In this document: one piece after another, positions 36,528 through 46,246 of the stretch
How positions within the stretch are numbered: position 1 is the stretch's first letter
Layout: each line of letters begins with the position of its first letter
DNA from: Betaproteobacteria bacterium
GTDB taxonomy: Bacteria; Pseudomonadota; Gammaproteobacteria; Burkholderiales; Rhodocyclaceae
Length of the DNA stretch: 54,155 nt
NCBI GenBank assembly: GCA_009781085.1
Contig: WQYV01000006.1
Location: forward strand, 1 to 54,155
Direction: 5' to 3'
Notes under the pieces: generated by a model
Seen by the model: the letters and a program-made list of their open reading frames with translations, nothing else
Databases searched by the model: none
What the model was told of the DNA's origin: nothing
Program-made: the position numbers and the translations under genes

Positions 36528-37127
36528 CTACCAGCGTTCATCCGCACGCGTATCAAGAAGTGGCCGCAGGCGGGCGGCTATCGCTTCGCGTGCACGAAAA
36601 ATCCGCGACCGTACTGTACCGATCGGACAATCCATAGCGCTAGCAATATCTTCATAGCTGAGCCCTTCTAACTCGCGCAGGGTGATGGTTTCGCGCAATT
36701 CACCGGGCAATCCGGCCATGGCCTCGTCTACCGTCAGCGCAATCTGACGCGTCATCAACTGCCGCTCAGGCGTATCGAAATCGCGCAGGCGATCCGCCCC
36801 TTCGATACCTTCCATCTCGGATGAATCCATACCGGTCGAAACCGGCATCCGACGAACCTGGACAGCAAGATGATTTTTTGCAGTATTGATACCGATTCGA
36901 TAAAGCCATGTGTAGAAAGCACTTTCCCCACGAAACGATCCTAAGGCACGGTATGCCTTGATGAATGTCTCCTGAGTCAAATCCTCGACTTCGGCAGGGT
37001 CGCGTACCAACCGTGCGAGCAGACGGTGGAGTTTGCGCTGGTATTTCGACACCAATAAACCAAACGCCTGTTTGTCCCCGCTCTGAACGCGCTCTACCAA
37101 CTGCTGATCGATCTCACGATCACTCAT
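36528..37127 (-). CDS. rpoE: RNA polymerase sigma factor RpoE (sigma-24, AlgU)
   Basis: A 199-residue ECF sigma factor for envelope stress. M-S-D-R-E-I-D-Q-Q-L-V-E-R-V-Q-x-G-D is the standard start; region 2 contains D-L-T-Q-E-T-F-I-K-A-Y-R-A-L-G-S-F-R-G and W-L-Y-R-I, and region 4 contains L-R-E-L-E-G-L-S-Y-E-D-I-A and P-I-G-T-V-R-S-R-I. It heads the rpoE-rseA-rseB-rseC unit, which runs on to recO. The frame is open 35 codons upstream, but the ATG at 37127 matches the family. Confidence 0.96.
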   Translation of the reverse strand: MSDREIDQQLVERVQSGDKQAFGLLVSKYQRKLHRLLARLVRDPAEVEDLTQETFIKAYRALGSFRGESAFYTWLYRIGINTAKNHLAVQVRRMPVSTGMDSSEMEGIEGADRLRDFDTPERQLMTRQIALTVDEAMAGLPGELRETITLRELEGLSYEDIASAMDCPIGTVRSRIFRAREAIAARLRPLLDTRADERW

Positions 37128-37164
37128 GTAATGTCCGTTATCCCGCGCTATTGAAAACCGACAT

Positions 37165-37230
37165 AGTATAAGCGAGCTACCTGCTCGCCGAATCCGTGTC
37201 CGCATAGACACCAAGGGTATGGGTTGGTTC
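37165..37230 (-). promoter_or_regulatory. candidate rpoE promoters, sigma-E-like and sigma-70-like
   Basis: On the minus strand, GAACCA (37230-37225) and TCTATG (37208-37203) are 16 bases apart, resembling the GAACTT/TCTGA pattern of sigma-E promoters and hinting at self-activation. Closer in, TATACT (37170-37165) with TTCGGC 16 bases upstream could be a sigma-70 promoter. Both lie in the 188-base space shared with nadB. Confidence 0.4.
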
Positions 37231-37315
37231 AATACAAACGTTGCAGCGATGCAAAAATAATGCTCCTATCGCGTGTTATATTGTAAATTTCCCGATTCCC
37301 TTTGGTCATCTCATC

Positions 37316-38923
37316 GTGACAAGCCATCATAAATATGACGTACTGATTCTTGGCAGCGGTGCAGCAGGCCAGTCGATCGCTCTTTCACTTGCCGACCGCC
37401 TGAAGGTCGCTCTCGTCACTAAACGCACGCTTGCCGATAGCGCAAGCGCCTTGGCACAAGGCGGTATCGCCGCGGTGCTCGACACCGCCGACAGTATCGA
37501 AGCCCACATCCGCGATACTTTCGATGCTGGAGCCGGTCTTTGTGACCCAGCTGCCACACGCTACACGGTCGAGCACAGCCGCGGGGCTATCGACTGGCTC
37601 ATCCAGCGCGGCGTGTCCTTCACCCGAGAGGAGGATACGGAACTCGGGTTCCACCTCACCCGCGAGGGTGGGCATTCCCACCGCCGTATCATCCACGCGG
37701 CCGATGCCACCGGCGCGGCGGTACAGACGACCCTAAGCGAGGCAGTACTCGCGCATTCGAACATCGATATCCACGAATATCACATCGCCATCGACCTCGT
37801 TTCCGGCGAGCGGGTTGGCCGACCTGAACTCGGTTGCGTTGGTGCCTACGTGCTCGACATCAGGAACGACCATGTCGTCACTTTCGCTGCACGCAGCACG
37901 GTATTGGCCACCGGTGGCGCGGGCAAGGTTTACCTTTACACTACTAACCCGGATATCGCCACTGGCGACGGCATTGCAATGGCCTGGCGCGCAGGCTGCC
38001 GGGTACGCAACATGGAATTCATCCAGTTTCATCCCACCTGCCTCTACCACCCGCATGCCAAGTCTTTCCTGATTTCCGAAGCTGTGCGCGGCGAAGGCGG
38101 CTTGCTAAAGCTGCCTGACGGAACCCGTTTCATGCCTGCGCATGACGCACGCGCCGAACTCGCCCCACGGGACATTGTTGCCCGCGCCATCGATTTCGAG
38201 ATGAAAAAACATGGCATCGACTGCGTGTACCTCGACATCAGCCACAAACCAGCGGACTGGCTACGCGGGCACTTTCCAAATATCCACGCGCATTGCCTGG
38301 AACTGGGCATCGACATTGCACGGGAACCCATCCCGGTCGTTCCGGCGGCGCATTATTCCTGCGGCGGCGTCGTCACCGACCTGGCTGCGCGTACCGATAT
38401 TCCCAGCCTCTACGCGGTCGGGGAAACGGCGGGAACCGGTCTGCATGGTGCGAACCGGCTAGCGTCGAACTCCCTGCTCGAATGTCTGGTTTTCGGCGAG
38501 GCTGCGGCTCGGGACATCCTCGCACGCCCGCCTGTCCCGATTCCTTCCCTGCCTGCTTGGGACGAGAGCCGCGTGGCCGATGCCGACGAAGAAGTCGTTA
38601 TCGCCCATAACTGGGCGGAATTGCGCCAAGCGATGTGGGATTACGTCGGTATCGTGCGCACCAACAAGCGCCTGCAGCGCGCCCAGCACCGCATCCGGCT
38701 CCTTGCGCGTGAAATCCACGAGTTCTACTCGAATTTCCGCGTTTCCAACGACCTCATCGAACTGCGCAACCTTGTCGTTACCGCCGGGTTGATCGTGCGC
38801 TGCGCGTTGCAGCGGTGCGAAAGCCGTGGGCTGCACTATTCGCACGATTACCCCAACACCCTGCCACGCGCCCGAGACACCGTACTGCGCCCACCGCGAT
38901 TCAAACCACGTCCGCTGGATTGA
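37316..38923 (+). CDS. nadB: L-aspartate oxidase
   Basis: A 535-residue FAD enzyme oxidising L-aspartate to iminoaspartate, the first step of NAD synthesis. The dinucleotide motif is V-L-I-L-G-S-G-A-A-G, followed by the S-A-S-A-L-A-Q-G-G-I-A-A-V signature of the succinate dehydrogenase/NadB flavoproteins, H-S-H-R-R-I-I-H-A, and S-C-G-G-V late in the protein. GTG 37316 is the likely start, since the upstream frame is not conserved. It is divergent from rpoE, as in many proteobacteria, and its 3' end overlaps a convergent gene by 23 bases. Confidence 0.96.
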   Translation: MTSHHKYDVLILGSGAAGQSIALSLADRLKVALVTKRTLADSASALAQGGIAAVLDTADSIEAHIRDTFDAGAGLCDPAATRYTVEHSRGAIDWLIQRGVSFTREEDTELGFHLTREGGHSHRRIIHAADATGAAVQTTLSEAVLAHSNIDIHEYHIAIDLVSGERVGRPELGCVGAYVLDIRNDHVVTFAARSTVLATGGAGKVYLYTTNPDIATGDGIAMAWRAGCRVRNMEFIQFHPTCLYHPHAKSFLISEAVRGEGGLLKLPDGTRFMPAHDARAELAPRDIVARAIDFEMKKHGIDCVYLDISHKPADWLRGHFPNIHAHCLELGIDIAREPIPVVPAAHYSCGGVVTDLAARTDIPSLYAVGETAGTGLHGANRLASNSLLECLVFGEAAARDILARPPVPIPSLPAWDESRVADADEEVVIAHNWAELRQAMWDYVGIVRTNKRLQRAQHRIRLLAREIHEFYSNFRVSNDLIELRNLVVTAGLIVRCALQRCESRGLHYSHDYPNTLPRARDTVLRPPRFKPRPLD

Positions 38924-39395
38924 GCACCTTCGAACCACCGGAGGCCAGGGCGCGGTGGCGCAGCCAGGTGCGCAACTGCCGCCATTGGGTATCCCCGCCA
39001 CAACCCTCGATCACCTCCGGTGCAACCAGCATCAGGCGCAAGCGCCTGGAGCGGCCGTTTTGCGCCATCCAAGCCAATGTAAACCACAACACGGCAGGAA
39101 ACAGCACTGCACTAGGCAGCACCCTGGCCCACAGATCGTAATTGCCACCTTCCCGGCATACCCTCAAAGCGCCATCGGCAGATAGCACAAGTGACAGCCC
39201 GCGCTTACGCTCCTGCGCCCGCACCGCCAGAACGGCAGAGACGAGCAGCAGCAACATGAGCGGTATCGTTGCCATCAACAGCAAATTCATCAGGAAAAGC
39301 GCCACGACCCCAGCAAAGTGGGCAATGAGAATCACCGCCAGCAGTGCCGGGCTTGGTTTGAGCCGTATCGTGAGCAGATGCGACTCGCCCGGCAT
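38901..39395 (-). CDS. YgfX/CptA-like inner-membrane protein
   Basis: A 164-residue protein with two adjacent N-terminal membrane helices (about 16-58) and a soluble C-terminal part ending in a W-R-Q-L-R-T-W-L-R-H motif. This architecture matches the YgfX family; E. coli YgfX (CptA) was described as a membrane toxin affecting cytoskeletal proteins, but this has been disputed and no partner antitoxin (YgfY/SdhE) lies nearby. It starts nine bases after fabF, so it is probably expressed with it. Confidence 0.65.
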   Translation of the reverse strand: MPGESHLLTIRLKPSPALLAVILIAHFAGVVALFLMNLLLMATIPLMLLLLVSAVLAVRAQERKRGLSLVLSADGALRVCREGGNYDLWARVLPSAVLFPAVLWFTLAWMAQNGRSRRLRLMLVAPEVIEGCGGDTQWRQLRTWLRHRALASGGSKVLNPADVV

Positions 39396-39404
39396 CGGAA
39401 TTCT

Positions 39405-40640
39405 TCAGACGCGGCGGAACACCAAGGTCCCGTTCGTGCCACCAAAACCGAAGTTGTTCTTTAAGGCTATGTCGATCTTCATCTCGCGTGCAGTATTGGC
39501 ACAGTAATCGAGATCGCACTCCGGGTCTTGATCGAAGATGTTGATCGTCGGCGGGGCCACCTGATGATAGATGGCGAGCACGGTGAACACCGACTCAAGC
39601 CCACCTGCGCCGCCGAGCAAATGCCCCGTCATCGACTTGGTGGAACTGATCACCAGCCTAGAGGCGTTATCTGTTCCAAAGGCCTGCTTGATCGCTTCGG
39701 TTTCGTTCTTGTCGCCCAAAGGCGTCGACGTGCCGTGCGCGTTCAGGTACTGCACCTGGCTGGGATCGAGCCCGGCATCCTTGAGCGCATTGAGCATGCT
39801 ACGTCGCGGGCCGTCGGTATCCGGCGCGGTGATATGGAAAGCGTCGGCACTCATGCCAAAACCGGTCACCTCCGCATATATCCTTGCCCCGCGCCGTTTG
39901 GCATGCTCGTACTCTTCAAGCACCATCACGCCAGAACCTTCCCCGATCACGAAACCGTCGCGGTCGCGATCCCAGGGGCGGCTGGCAGTAGCGGGATCAT
40001 CGTTACGGGTAGAGAGCGCCTTCGCCGAACCGAATCCTCCAACCGCCAAAGGTGTCACCGTAGACTCCGCCCCGCCGCAAACCATGACGTCGGCATCGCC
40101 GTAAACGATCATCCGGGCACCAATGCCTATGGCATGCAATCCCGTTGTGCACGCCGTTACCATGCCAAGATTCGGCCCTTTCAGCCCAAATATGATCGAC
40201 AGGTTCCCGGAAATCATGTTAATGATGGAACCGGGAACGAAAAACGGTGAAACCTTGCGCGGCCCCCCAGCGAGATAATCGCTGTGTGCCAGCTCGATCA
40301 TCGGCAAACCGCCCATACCCGAACCGATGTTCACGCCGATGCGGCCAGCGCTGGCTTCGGTAACCTCAATGCCAGAATCACGAAATGCCTGGATTCCCGC
40401 CGCGAGGCCATAATGGACGAAAATATCCATCCGACGTGCGTCCTTCGGCGATATCCAATCGGCTACGTTGAAACCCTTGACCTCACCGGCCACACGGCAT
40501 GAGAACGCGCTCGCATCAAAACGGGTAATCGATCCAATCCCGCCCCTGCCAGCAAGTGCATTTTCCCAAGCCTCGGAAACAGTGTTACCCACCGGCGAGA
40601 CGACACCTAAACCAGTAACGACGACTCTGCGACGCAACAC
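39405..40640 (-). CDS. fabF: 3-oxoacyl-ACP synthase II
   Basis: A 411-residue condensing enzyme elongating fatty acids. The catalytic Cys is in T-A-C-T-T-G, and the two His are in N-A-H-G-T-S-T-P-L-G-D and K-S-M-T-G-H-L-L-G-G-A-G-G. GTG 40640 is chosen because GGAG lies seven bases upstream and R-R-V-V-V-T-G-L-G-V-V-S-P-V-G is the family N-terminus; an ATG-type extension of 20 codons is not conserved. It follows acpP by 90 bases. Confidence 0.96.
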   Translation of the reverse strand: MLRRRVVVTGLGVVSPVGNTVSEAWENALAGRGGIGSITRFDASAFSCRVAGEVKGFNVADWISPKDARRMDIFVHYGLAAGIQAFRDSGIEVTEASAGRIGVNIGSGMGGLPMIELAHSDYLAGGPRKVSPFFVPGSIINMISGNLSIIFGLKGPNLGMVTACTTGLHAIGIGARMIVYGDADVMVCGGAESTVTPLAVGGFGSAKALSTRNDDPATASRPWDRDRDGFVIGEGSGVMVLEEYEHAKRRGARIYAEVTGFGMSADAFHITAPDTDGPRRSMLNALKDAGLDPSQVQYLNAHGTSTPLGDKNETEAIKQAFGTDNASRLVISSTKSMTGHLLGGAGGLESVFTVLAIYHQVAPPTINIFDQDPECDLDYCANTAREMKIDIALKNNFGFGGTNGTLVFRRV

Positions 40641-40729
40641 AAGACGCTCCGAAAAACCCGCGGAGAAAAACACAAGCCCTTCAGCGATTGCAGCAAGCAA
40701 CTGCTGAAGAGCCGGGGAAACGATAGAAG

Positions 40730-40969
40730 TTATTTCTTGAGGTGGGCGTTGACGTAGTCAATCGCCTGCTGAACGGTAGTGATCTTCTCAGCTTCCTCAT
40801 CTGGAATTTCGCACTCGAATTCCTCTTCCAAAGCCATGACCAACTCTACGGTATCCAGCGAATCAGCGCCCAGATCATCTACAAACGAGGCCTCGTTCTT
40901 GATTTCCTCCTCGGCGACGCCGAGTTGCTCGGCAACGATCTTCCTGACGCGTTGTTCGATATCGCTCAT
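40730..40969 (-). CDS. acpP: acyl carrier protein
   Basis: A 79-residue acidic protein. The phosphopantetheine Ser37 lies in G-A-D-S-L-D-T-V-E. Nearly the whole sequence is textbook AcpP ([11 protein letters not shown] at the N-terminus, V-D-Y-V-like end). ATG 40969 has AAGGAG upstream; the longer frame is not used. It lies between fabG and fabF. Confidence 0.98.
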   Translation of the reverse strand: MSDIEQRVRKIVAEQLGVAEEEIKNEASFVDDLGADSLDTVELVMALEEEFECEIPDEEAEKITTVQQAIDYVNAHLKK

Positions 40970-41048
40970 GAACCAACTCCTTACCATACAGGTGTGAATA
41001 ATCTTTACAGTTTACCAGAAAGGCGGGATTGCGACACTGTCGCAAAAT

Positions 41049-41804
41049 TCATGTCATGTACATGCCGCCGTTGACATGCAGGGTCATCCCGGTAATGTAG
41101 GCCGCCGCTGGCGAAGCAAGAAATGCCACCGCGTAAGCGATTTCCTCCGGTTTGCCGAGACGGCCCAGCGTGATGTTGCTCAAAAGGGAGTCGCGCACCG
41201 CCTGTGGTAGCGCCTGGGTCATCTGGGTGTCGATGAAACCCGGTGCCACACAATTGACGGTGATGTTACGGCTGCCCAGTTCCCGGGCAAGCGAACGGCT
41301 CATCCCCGCTACACCGGCCTTGGAGGCCGCGTAATTGGCCTGCCCCGGATTGCCGGTGCTGCCTACCACCGAAGTGATGTTGATGATGCGGCCCGTGCGC
41401 GCCTTCATCATGCCGCGCATCACTAGGCGCGACATCCGGAACACGGCCTTGAGGTTGACATCGATGACCGCGTCCCATTCCTCGTCTTTCATCCGCATGG
41501 CAAGGTTGTCACAGGTAATGCCCGCATCGTTGACCAGGATGCCGACCGTACCGAATTCCTTTTCGATTTCGGCAACGACCCGTTCGCAGGCTGAGCCGTC
41601 GGTGACATTAAGCAGCTTGCCCGCGCCCTTGATCCCGGCCGCCGAAAGTGCCTGCGTCAATTCTGCGGCGGCTTGCTCCGTGATGCCCGTACCGACCACG
41701 GTTGCCCCCTGGCGCCCGAGTTCGAACGCTACCGCACGGCCAATGCCGCGCTCCGCGCCCGTCACCAATGCAACCTGTCCTTCAAGTGAGTAACTCATAT
41801 TCAT
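41049..41804 (-). CDS. fabG: 3-oxoacyl-ACP reductase
   Basis: A 251-residue short-chain dehydrogenase reducing 3-oxoacyl-ACP with NADPH. The cofactor motif is T-G-A-E-R-G-I-G-R, the catalytic triad is Ser in N-I-T-S-V-V-G and Tyr/Lys in Y-A-A-S-K-A-G. V-N-D-A-G-I-T (N-x-A-G variant) and the C-terminal H-V-N-G-G-M-Y-M are typical. ATG 41804 overlaps the fabD stop; ATG 41798 is possible. Confidence 0.97.
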   Translation of the reverse strand: MNMSYSLEGQVALVTGAERGIGRAVAFELGRQGATVVGTGITEQAAAELTQALSAAGIKGAGKLLNVTDGSACERVVAEIEKEFGTVGILVNDAGITCDNLAMRMKDEEWDAVIDVNLKAVFRMSRLVMRGMMKARTGRIINITSVVGSTGNPGQANYAASKAGVAGMSRSLARELGSRNITVNCVAPGFIDTQMTQALPQAVRDSLLSNITLGRLGKPEEIAYAVAFLASPAAAYITGMTLHVNGGMYMT

Positions 41805-42736
41805 TCTGCCTTCATTTCCGCCAATATTTGTTCCAGGCTTGCCGCGTCATGCAACGAGCCGCCTTCCACATCCTTGCTGATCCGCCGGGTCATGGCGGCC
41901 AATACCTTGCCGGGGCCGCATTCGATGACGCGACCTATCCCGCGTGCTGCCATTTCCGTCACGGATTCGATCCAGCGCACCGGGGAGGATGCCTGCCGCA
42001 CGAGCGCGTCGCGGATCTTCTCGGGGGCGTATTGAATAGCGACATCGACATTGTTGAGCACGTCGATTTCCGGCCTGGCGATTTTTACCGTCGCCAGCCG
42101 CTCATGCAACCGTTCCGCCGCCGGTTTCATCAGGGCACAATGGAAAGGTGCGGACACCGGTAGCAGCACCGCACGCTTTGCACCCTTTTCCGAAGCAACC
42201 TTCATGGCACGTTCCACCGCAGCCTTGACCCCAGCGATCACGATCTGCCCCGGCGCATTGAGGTTGGCGGCTCCCACCACGTCGCCCTGCGCCGCTTCGG
42301 CACAGGCCGCACGCACTTCGTCGATGTCCAGCCCCATGAGTGCGGCCATTGCGCCCTCGCCTTCCGGCACGGCCTCCTGCATCGCCTGGGCGCGGAACCG
42401 CACCAGCGGCACGGCATCGGCAAAAACCAAAGCTCCCGCCGCCACCAGCGCTGAATACTCGCCCAAACTGTGCCCGGCCACCAGTGCCGGTTTCGAGCCG
42501 CCTGCCGCCAGCCAGGCACGATACGCAGCCACACCGGCGGTCAACATCAAAGGCTGTGTATTGACGGTCAGCGCCAAGCGCTCAGCCGGACCCTCTGAGG
42601 CCATTTGCCACAGATCCTCGCCAAGCGCCTCGGAAGCTTCAGCGAAAACATCACGAATGATTGGCGAATTGCCATAGCCGTCCATCATGCCGACGGATTG
42701 CGAACCCTGTCCGGGAAAGACCAGTGCAAAAGCCAT
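41801..42736 (-). CDS. fabD: malonyl-CoA:ACP transacylase
   Basis: A 311-residue enzyme loading malonyl groups on ACP. It starts M-A-F-A-L-V-F-P-G-Q-G-S-Q-S, has the catalytic Ser in A-G-H-S-L-G-E-Y and the active-site His in A-P-F-H-C-A-L-M. ATG 42736 has GGAAAA upstream and the family start; the frame extends 15 codons more. The stop overlaps the fabG start. Confidence 0.97.
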   Translation of the reverse strand: MAFALVFPGQGSQSVGMMDGYGNSPIIRDVFAEASEALGEDLWQMASEGPAERLALTVNTQPLMLTAGVAAYRAWLAAGGSKPALVAGHSLGEYSALVAAGALVFADAVPLVRFRAQAMQEAVPEGEGAMAALMGLDIDEVRAACAEAAQGDVVGAANLNAPGQIVIAGVKAAVERAMKVASEKGAKRAVLLPVSAPFHCALMKPAAERLHERLATVKIARPEIDVLNNVDVAIQYAPEKIRDALVRQASSPVRWIESVTEMAARGIGRVIECGPGKVLAAMTRRISKDVEGGSLHDAASLEQILAEMKAE

Positions 42737-42777
42737 CTTATTTTCCGTTGATCCAAAAGAACCGGCGCCCTGACCGG

Positions 42778-43743
42778 TCAAAAGTCAATGAGGGCCGCAC
42801 CCCAGGCAAACCCCCCGCCAACCCCTTCGAGCACAACCCGCTGGCCGGGGCGGATTCGGCCATCGCGCACCGCACAATCGAGCGCGAGCGGGATCGATGC
42901 TGCCGAAGTATTGCCATGGAAACTGACCGTAGTCACGACTTTTTCCATCGGCAACCCAAGACGCTTGGCCGAAGACTGGATGATGCGGATATTGGCTTGG
43001 TGCGGAACCAGCCAGTCGATGCTGTCCTGCGGCACACCGGCGAGGTCGACGACCTCCCGCACCACCTCGTCCAGCACCTTGACCGCGAACTTGAAGACCG
43101 CCTGCCCGTCCATGCGCACGAAGGGGTCGCCCGTCACCTGCCCCCCGGCAACGTTGCCGGGAACCCAGAGAAGCGGATGGTAGCTGCCGTCCGCGTGAAG
43201 CGCCATGGCACGCACGCCAGGTTCGCTTGATGCTTCCAGCACCACCGCGCCTGCGCCGTCGCCAAACAGCACGCAAGTGCTACGATCCGCCCAGTCGAGG
43301 ATGCTTGAGAACACCTCGGCTCCGATGACCAGCGCCCGCTGGTGGCTGCCCGAGCGGATGAACTTCTCCGCAGTCGCCAGCGCATAAACGAAACCGCAAC
43401 AAACCGCCTGTACGTCGAAAGCCGCACAGCCATTCCTGATACCAAGCCCGGCCTGCAGCAGTGTCGCCGTGCTCGGAAAAATGAAATCGGGGGTCGATGT
43501 CGCAACAATGATGAGGTCGATATCATCAGCGGCGCAACCGGCGGCTTCGATGGCACGCCGCGCCGCAATCAGTGCCAGTTCGCTCGACTTGCAACCTGGC
43601 TCGGCGAAATGGCGGGAGCGAATCCCAGAACGGGTCGTGATCCATTCATCCGAAGTGTCGATACCGCGCCTGACCAAATCATCGTTCGTGACTGGTTCCC
43701 CTGGCAAATGACTGCCCGTTCCGACGATTCTTGCGTGGATCAT
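42778..43743 (-). CDS. fabH: 3-oxoacyl-ACP synthase III
   Basis: A 321-residue enzyme starting fatty-acid synthesis from acetyl-CoA and malonyl-ACP. The catalytic Cys is in D-V-Q-A-V-C-C-G-F, His in [11 protein letters not shown] and Asn in [14 protein letters not shown] near the N-terminus is typical. ATG 43743 overlaps the plsX stop by four bases, so the two are coupled. Confidence 0.97.
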   Translation of the reverse strand: MIHARIVGTGSHLPGEPVTNDDLVRRGIDTSDEWITTRSGIRSRHFAEPGCKSSELALIAARRAIEAAGCAADDIDLIIVATSTPDFIFPSTATLLQAGLGIRNGCAAFDVQAVCCGFVYALATAEKFIRSGSHQRALVIGAEVFSSILDWADRSTCVLFGDGAGAVVLEASSEPGVRAMALHADGSYHPLLWVPGNVAGGQVTGDPFVRMDGQAVFKFAVKVLDEVVREVVDLAGVPQDSIDWLVPHQANIRIIQSSAKRLGLPMEKVVTTVSFHGNTSAASIPLALDCAVRDGRIRPGQRVVLEGVGGGFAWGAALIDF

Positions 43744-44765
43744 ACGTTCTCCCCATTCGCACCCATCATCGTATCCATCCTGTCCCGGATACGCCGGATC
43801 AGGTCGTTGGCAACGGCATCGGCCGCCCGGGCAAGTGCCTGTTCAAAAGCAAAAGCGTTGGCCGACCCGTGGCTCTTCAGCACCACGCCGCCGCGCAGCC
43901 CAAGCAACACCGCGCCATTGTAGCGGTCAGGATTGGCCCGGTTCCTGAACCGCCTAAGCAGCGGCATGGCAATCAGCCCAATCAACATCGTGAGTGGCCC
44001 GCGTTTAAATTCCTCCCGCAAAAAGGTGCTAAGCATCTTCCCCAGCCCCTCGCTGGTTTTGAGCGCCACGTTACCAGTAAAACCATCACAAACCACAACA
44101 TCGGTCGTTCCCTTGAAGATGTCGTCGCCCTCGACGTAGCCGTGGTAATTGAGATTGCTCGCTTGCAACAGCTTGGCAGCTTGCCTGGTTAGTTCGTTAC
44201 CCTTGATCTCTTCGGTCCCGACATTGAGCAAACCCACTGTCGGGCGATCAACATGGTCGAGCGCCGAAGCCAACAATGTGCCCATGACACCAAACTGGAA
44301 CAGGTGTTCGGGAGTGCAATCAACGTTGCCGCCCAAATCGAGAGCGTAAGTATGCCCTTTGATCGTGGGCAATGCGAAACAAATTGCCGGACGGTCGATA
44401 CCAGGAAACGTTTTGAGCGCGAAACGGGAAATCATCACCAGCGCGCCGGTATTGCCCGCCGACACCGCGGCCTGGGCCTCGCCGTGCTTGACCAGGTGGA
44501 GTGCCACGCGCATAGAGGAATCTTTCTTGGATCGCACACTCGTAGGCGCCTCGTCCATGCCTACCACCTGGGTTGCATTGTGAATGCGTAGCCGAGACTT
44601 CAGCCCGGCCCGAGCATCTTTTACCAGGGGAGCCAACTCCTCCTCGCGCCCGACGAGAATCACCCCGGCATCGGGATGTTTACTCAAAAAAGCCAGCGCA
44701 GCCGGTACGGTAACAACCGAACCGTGATCGCCCCCCATGCAATCCACTGCAATGGTGATATTCAT
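43740..44765 (-). CDS. plsX: phosphate acyltransferase PlsX
   Basis: A 341-residue enzyme making acyl-phosphate from acyl-ACP for phospholipid synthesis. [15 protein letters not shown] opens the protein, and [20 protein letters not shown] and [11 protein letters not shown] are diagnostic. It follows rpmF by 87 bases and overlaps fabH. The yceD-rpmF-plsX-fabH order is the classic proteobacterial one. Confidence 0.97.
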   Translation of the reverse strand: MNITIAVDCMGGDHGSVVTVPAALAFLSKHPDAGVILVGREEELAPLVKDARAGLKSRLRIHNATQVVGMDEAPTSVRSKKDSSMRVALHLVKHGEAQAAVSAGNTGALVMISRFALKTFPGIDRPAICFALPTIKGHTYALDLGGNVDCTPEHLFQFGVMGTLLASALDHVDRPTVGLLNVGTEEIKGNELTRQAAKLLQASNLNYHGYVEGDDIFKGTTDVVVCDGFTGNVALKTSEGLGKMLSTFLREEFKRGPLTMLIGLIAMPLLRRFRNRANPDRYNGAVLLGLRGGVVLKSHGSANAFAFEQALARAADAVANDLIRRIRDRMDTMMGANGENV

Positions 44766-44852
44766 CGCTCCCCCTATGACAAATCCGGACGAAAAAAACG
44801 GCGAGGGCCTCTACGCGCCTGCGCCGATTTTCCGGATACCCGGACGCAAAAC

Positions 44853-45032
44853 TTAGTCGTCTTTGCCCTTTGTCACCTTCTTACCGCGATAGAAACCGTT
44901 TGGGCTGATGTGATGCCGCAGGTGGATCTCTCCCGAGGTCGGTTCGACGGCCAGCGGCGGCGTGCTCAGAAAATCATGAGCGCGATGCATGCCACGCTTG
45001 GATGGCGACTTTTTGTTTTGTTGGACAGCCAT
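44853..45032 (-). CDS. rpmF: 50S ribosomal protein L32
   Basis: A 59-residue L32. It begins [20 protein letters not shown] and ends K-V-T-K-G-K-D-D, with [18 protein letters not shown] before the tail. I see only His/other residues where some bacterial L32 proteins have a zinc Cys pair, as usual in this group. It lies 23 bases after yceD and before plsX. Confidence 0.97.
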   Translation of the reverse strand: MAVQQNKKSPSKRGMHRAHDFLSTPPLAVEPTSGEIHLRHHISPNGFYRGKKVTKGKDD

Positions 45033-45055
45033 GAAATACTCCTAAATTACAAAAT

Positions 45056-45583
45056 TCACTTGTTTTGCAAGCCAGCGAGCGCGGTAAAAAAATGTTGACC
45101 GCGCTCGCTGCCATTTGTTCCCACCGCCTCCGGTATCCCGCAATCCGCATGCCTAGGCGCTATTGGCAACGCGAGGATGATTTCATCCTCGACAAGCGAC
45201 AACACATCGAACCCGCCACTGCTGTCGGCTTCGACCACATCGACCTCGTCATTCCCCAGGTCGTCCCCTGGTAAATCCTGCCCGGTACGAACCGGTAACA
45301 AGGCCGTCCCGATTGCCAAATCCCAATCTAACCCACCGAGACAACGCTGACAACGCAACACCAGCCGTCCGTTTATGGCGAGATCAAGCCTGGGCTTACC
45401 CTCGACATCAAGGCTGCCGGAAAGTCTCCAGCATACCATGCCTCCATCGGCGGCGAGTTGATCCGCGAGCCGGTCAAGATGCCCCACAGGCACTTCGCCC
45501 TCCAGCATGCCGCCCCCGGCGGCAAACTTGAAAACGTCAGCGATACGGCCAGCACCCGTCCCAGTAGTGTCTTGCTCGAACAT
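45056..45583 (-). CDS. yceD: YceD/DUF177 family 23S rRNA accumulation protein
   Basis: A 175-residue protein always found next to rpmF. It has R-L-V-L-R-C-Q-R-C-L-G-G (a CxxC pair) near the middle, an acidic stretch, and a later E-D-E-I-I-L-A-L-P-I-A-P-R-H motif with a third Cys. The family is needed for normal 23S rRNA levels in E. coli and plants. It is first in the leftward rpmF-plsX-fab run and divergent from yceF with a 60-base gap. Confidence 0.92.
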   Translation of the reverse strand: MFEQDTTGTGAGRIADVFKFAAGGGMLEGEVPVGHLDRLADQLAADGGMVCWRLSGSLDVEGKPRLDLAINGRLVLRCQRCLGGLDWDLAIGTALLPVRTGQDLPGDDLGNDEVDVVEADSSGGFDVLSLVEDEIILALPIAPRHADCGIPEAVGTNGSERGQHFFTALAGLQNK

Positions 45584-45643
45584 AAGCGGCGGATAGTATT
45601 ATTCTTTTCTTTTCCTGTCAAAATTTCCCCCATCTCCCCCAAT

Positions 45644-46246
45644 ATGAATGCACGCTCGTACGCGTCCCCACCCCGCCTCGTCCTCGCCTCAACTTCCATC
45701 TATCGTCGCCAGTTGCTTGAACGTCTCGGATTGCCTTTCGAAACATCCAGTCCGCAAACCGATGAAACCCGACTGCCCGGTGAAGCCCCCGAATGCCTCG
45801 CCCAACGGCTGGCACTCGCCAAGGCACGCGATGTCTCCCAGCAGCAGCCAGGCGCGCTCGTCATCGGCAGCGACCAGGTAGCCGCCCTCGGCGCGGAGAT
45901 TTTCGGCAAACCGGGCACCGTCGAAAACGCAATGACCCAACTGCAACGCATGAGTGGGCAAGAAGTGCTCTTCCATACCGCCGTCGCCCTCATCGACGGG
46001 CACAACGGACATGAGCAATGCGAAAACATTCTTACTCGTGTGCGCTTCCGCCCGTTGAGCGAGCCTGAAATTCGCCGCTACCTTGAGCGCGAACCAGCGC
46101 TCGATTGCGCGGGCAGCGCCAAGTGCGAGGGATTGGGCATCACGCTGCTCGACGCGCTCTCGGGCGACGACCCCACCGCCCTTATCGGATTACCCCTGAT
46201 CGTGCTGACCCGAATGCTCCGTGCGGCAGGCGTGGAATTGCCATGA
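45644..46246 (+). CDS. yceF: Maf-family nucleotide pyrophosphatase, YceF type
   Basis: A 200-residue house-cleaning enzyme. L-V-L-A-S-T-S-I-Y-R-R-Q-L-L-E-R-L is the phosphate-binding start, D-E-T-R the early acidic motif, and G-S-D-Q-V the catalytic one. C-A-G-S-A-K-C-E-G-L-G-I-T-L-L and G-L-P-L-I-V-L match YceF, which hydrolyses 7-methyl-GTP, rather than YhdE. The ATG at 45644 is the family start. It overlaps the next gene by ATGA. Confidence 0.93.
   Translation: MNARSYASPPRLVLASTSIYRRQLLERLGLPFETSSPQTDETRLPGEAPECLAQRLALAKARDVSQQQPGALVIGSDQVAALGAEIFGKPGTVENAMTQLQRMSGQEVLFHTAVALIDGHNGHEQCENILTRVRFRPLSEPEIRRYLEREPALDCAGSAKCEGLGITLLDALSGDDPTALIGLPLIVLTRMLRAAGVELP

Noticed and set aside
38901-39395. 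Toxin-antitoxin pair based on the YgfX-like gene
   Set aside because: No SdhE/YgfY-like antitoxin gene is adjacent; it fits as a conserved companion of fabF.
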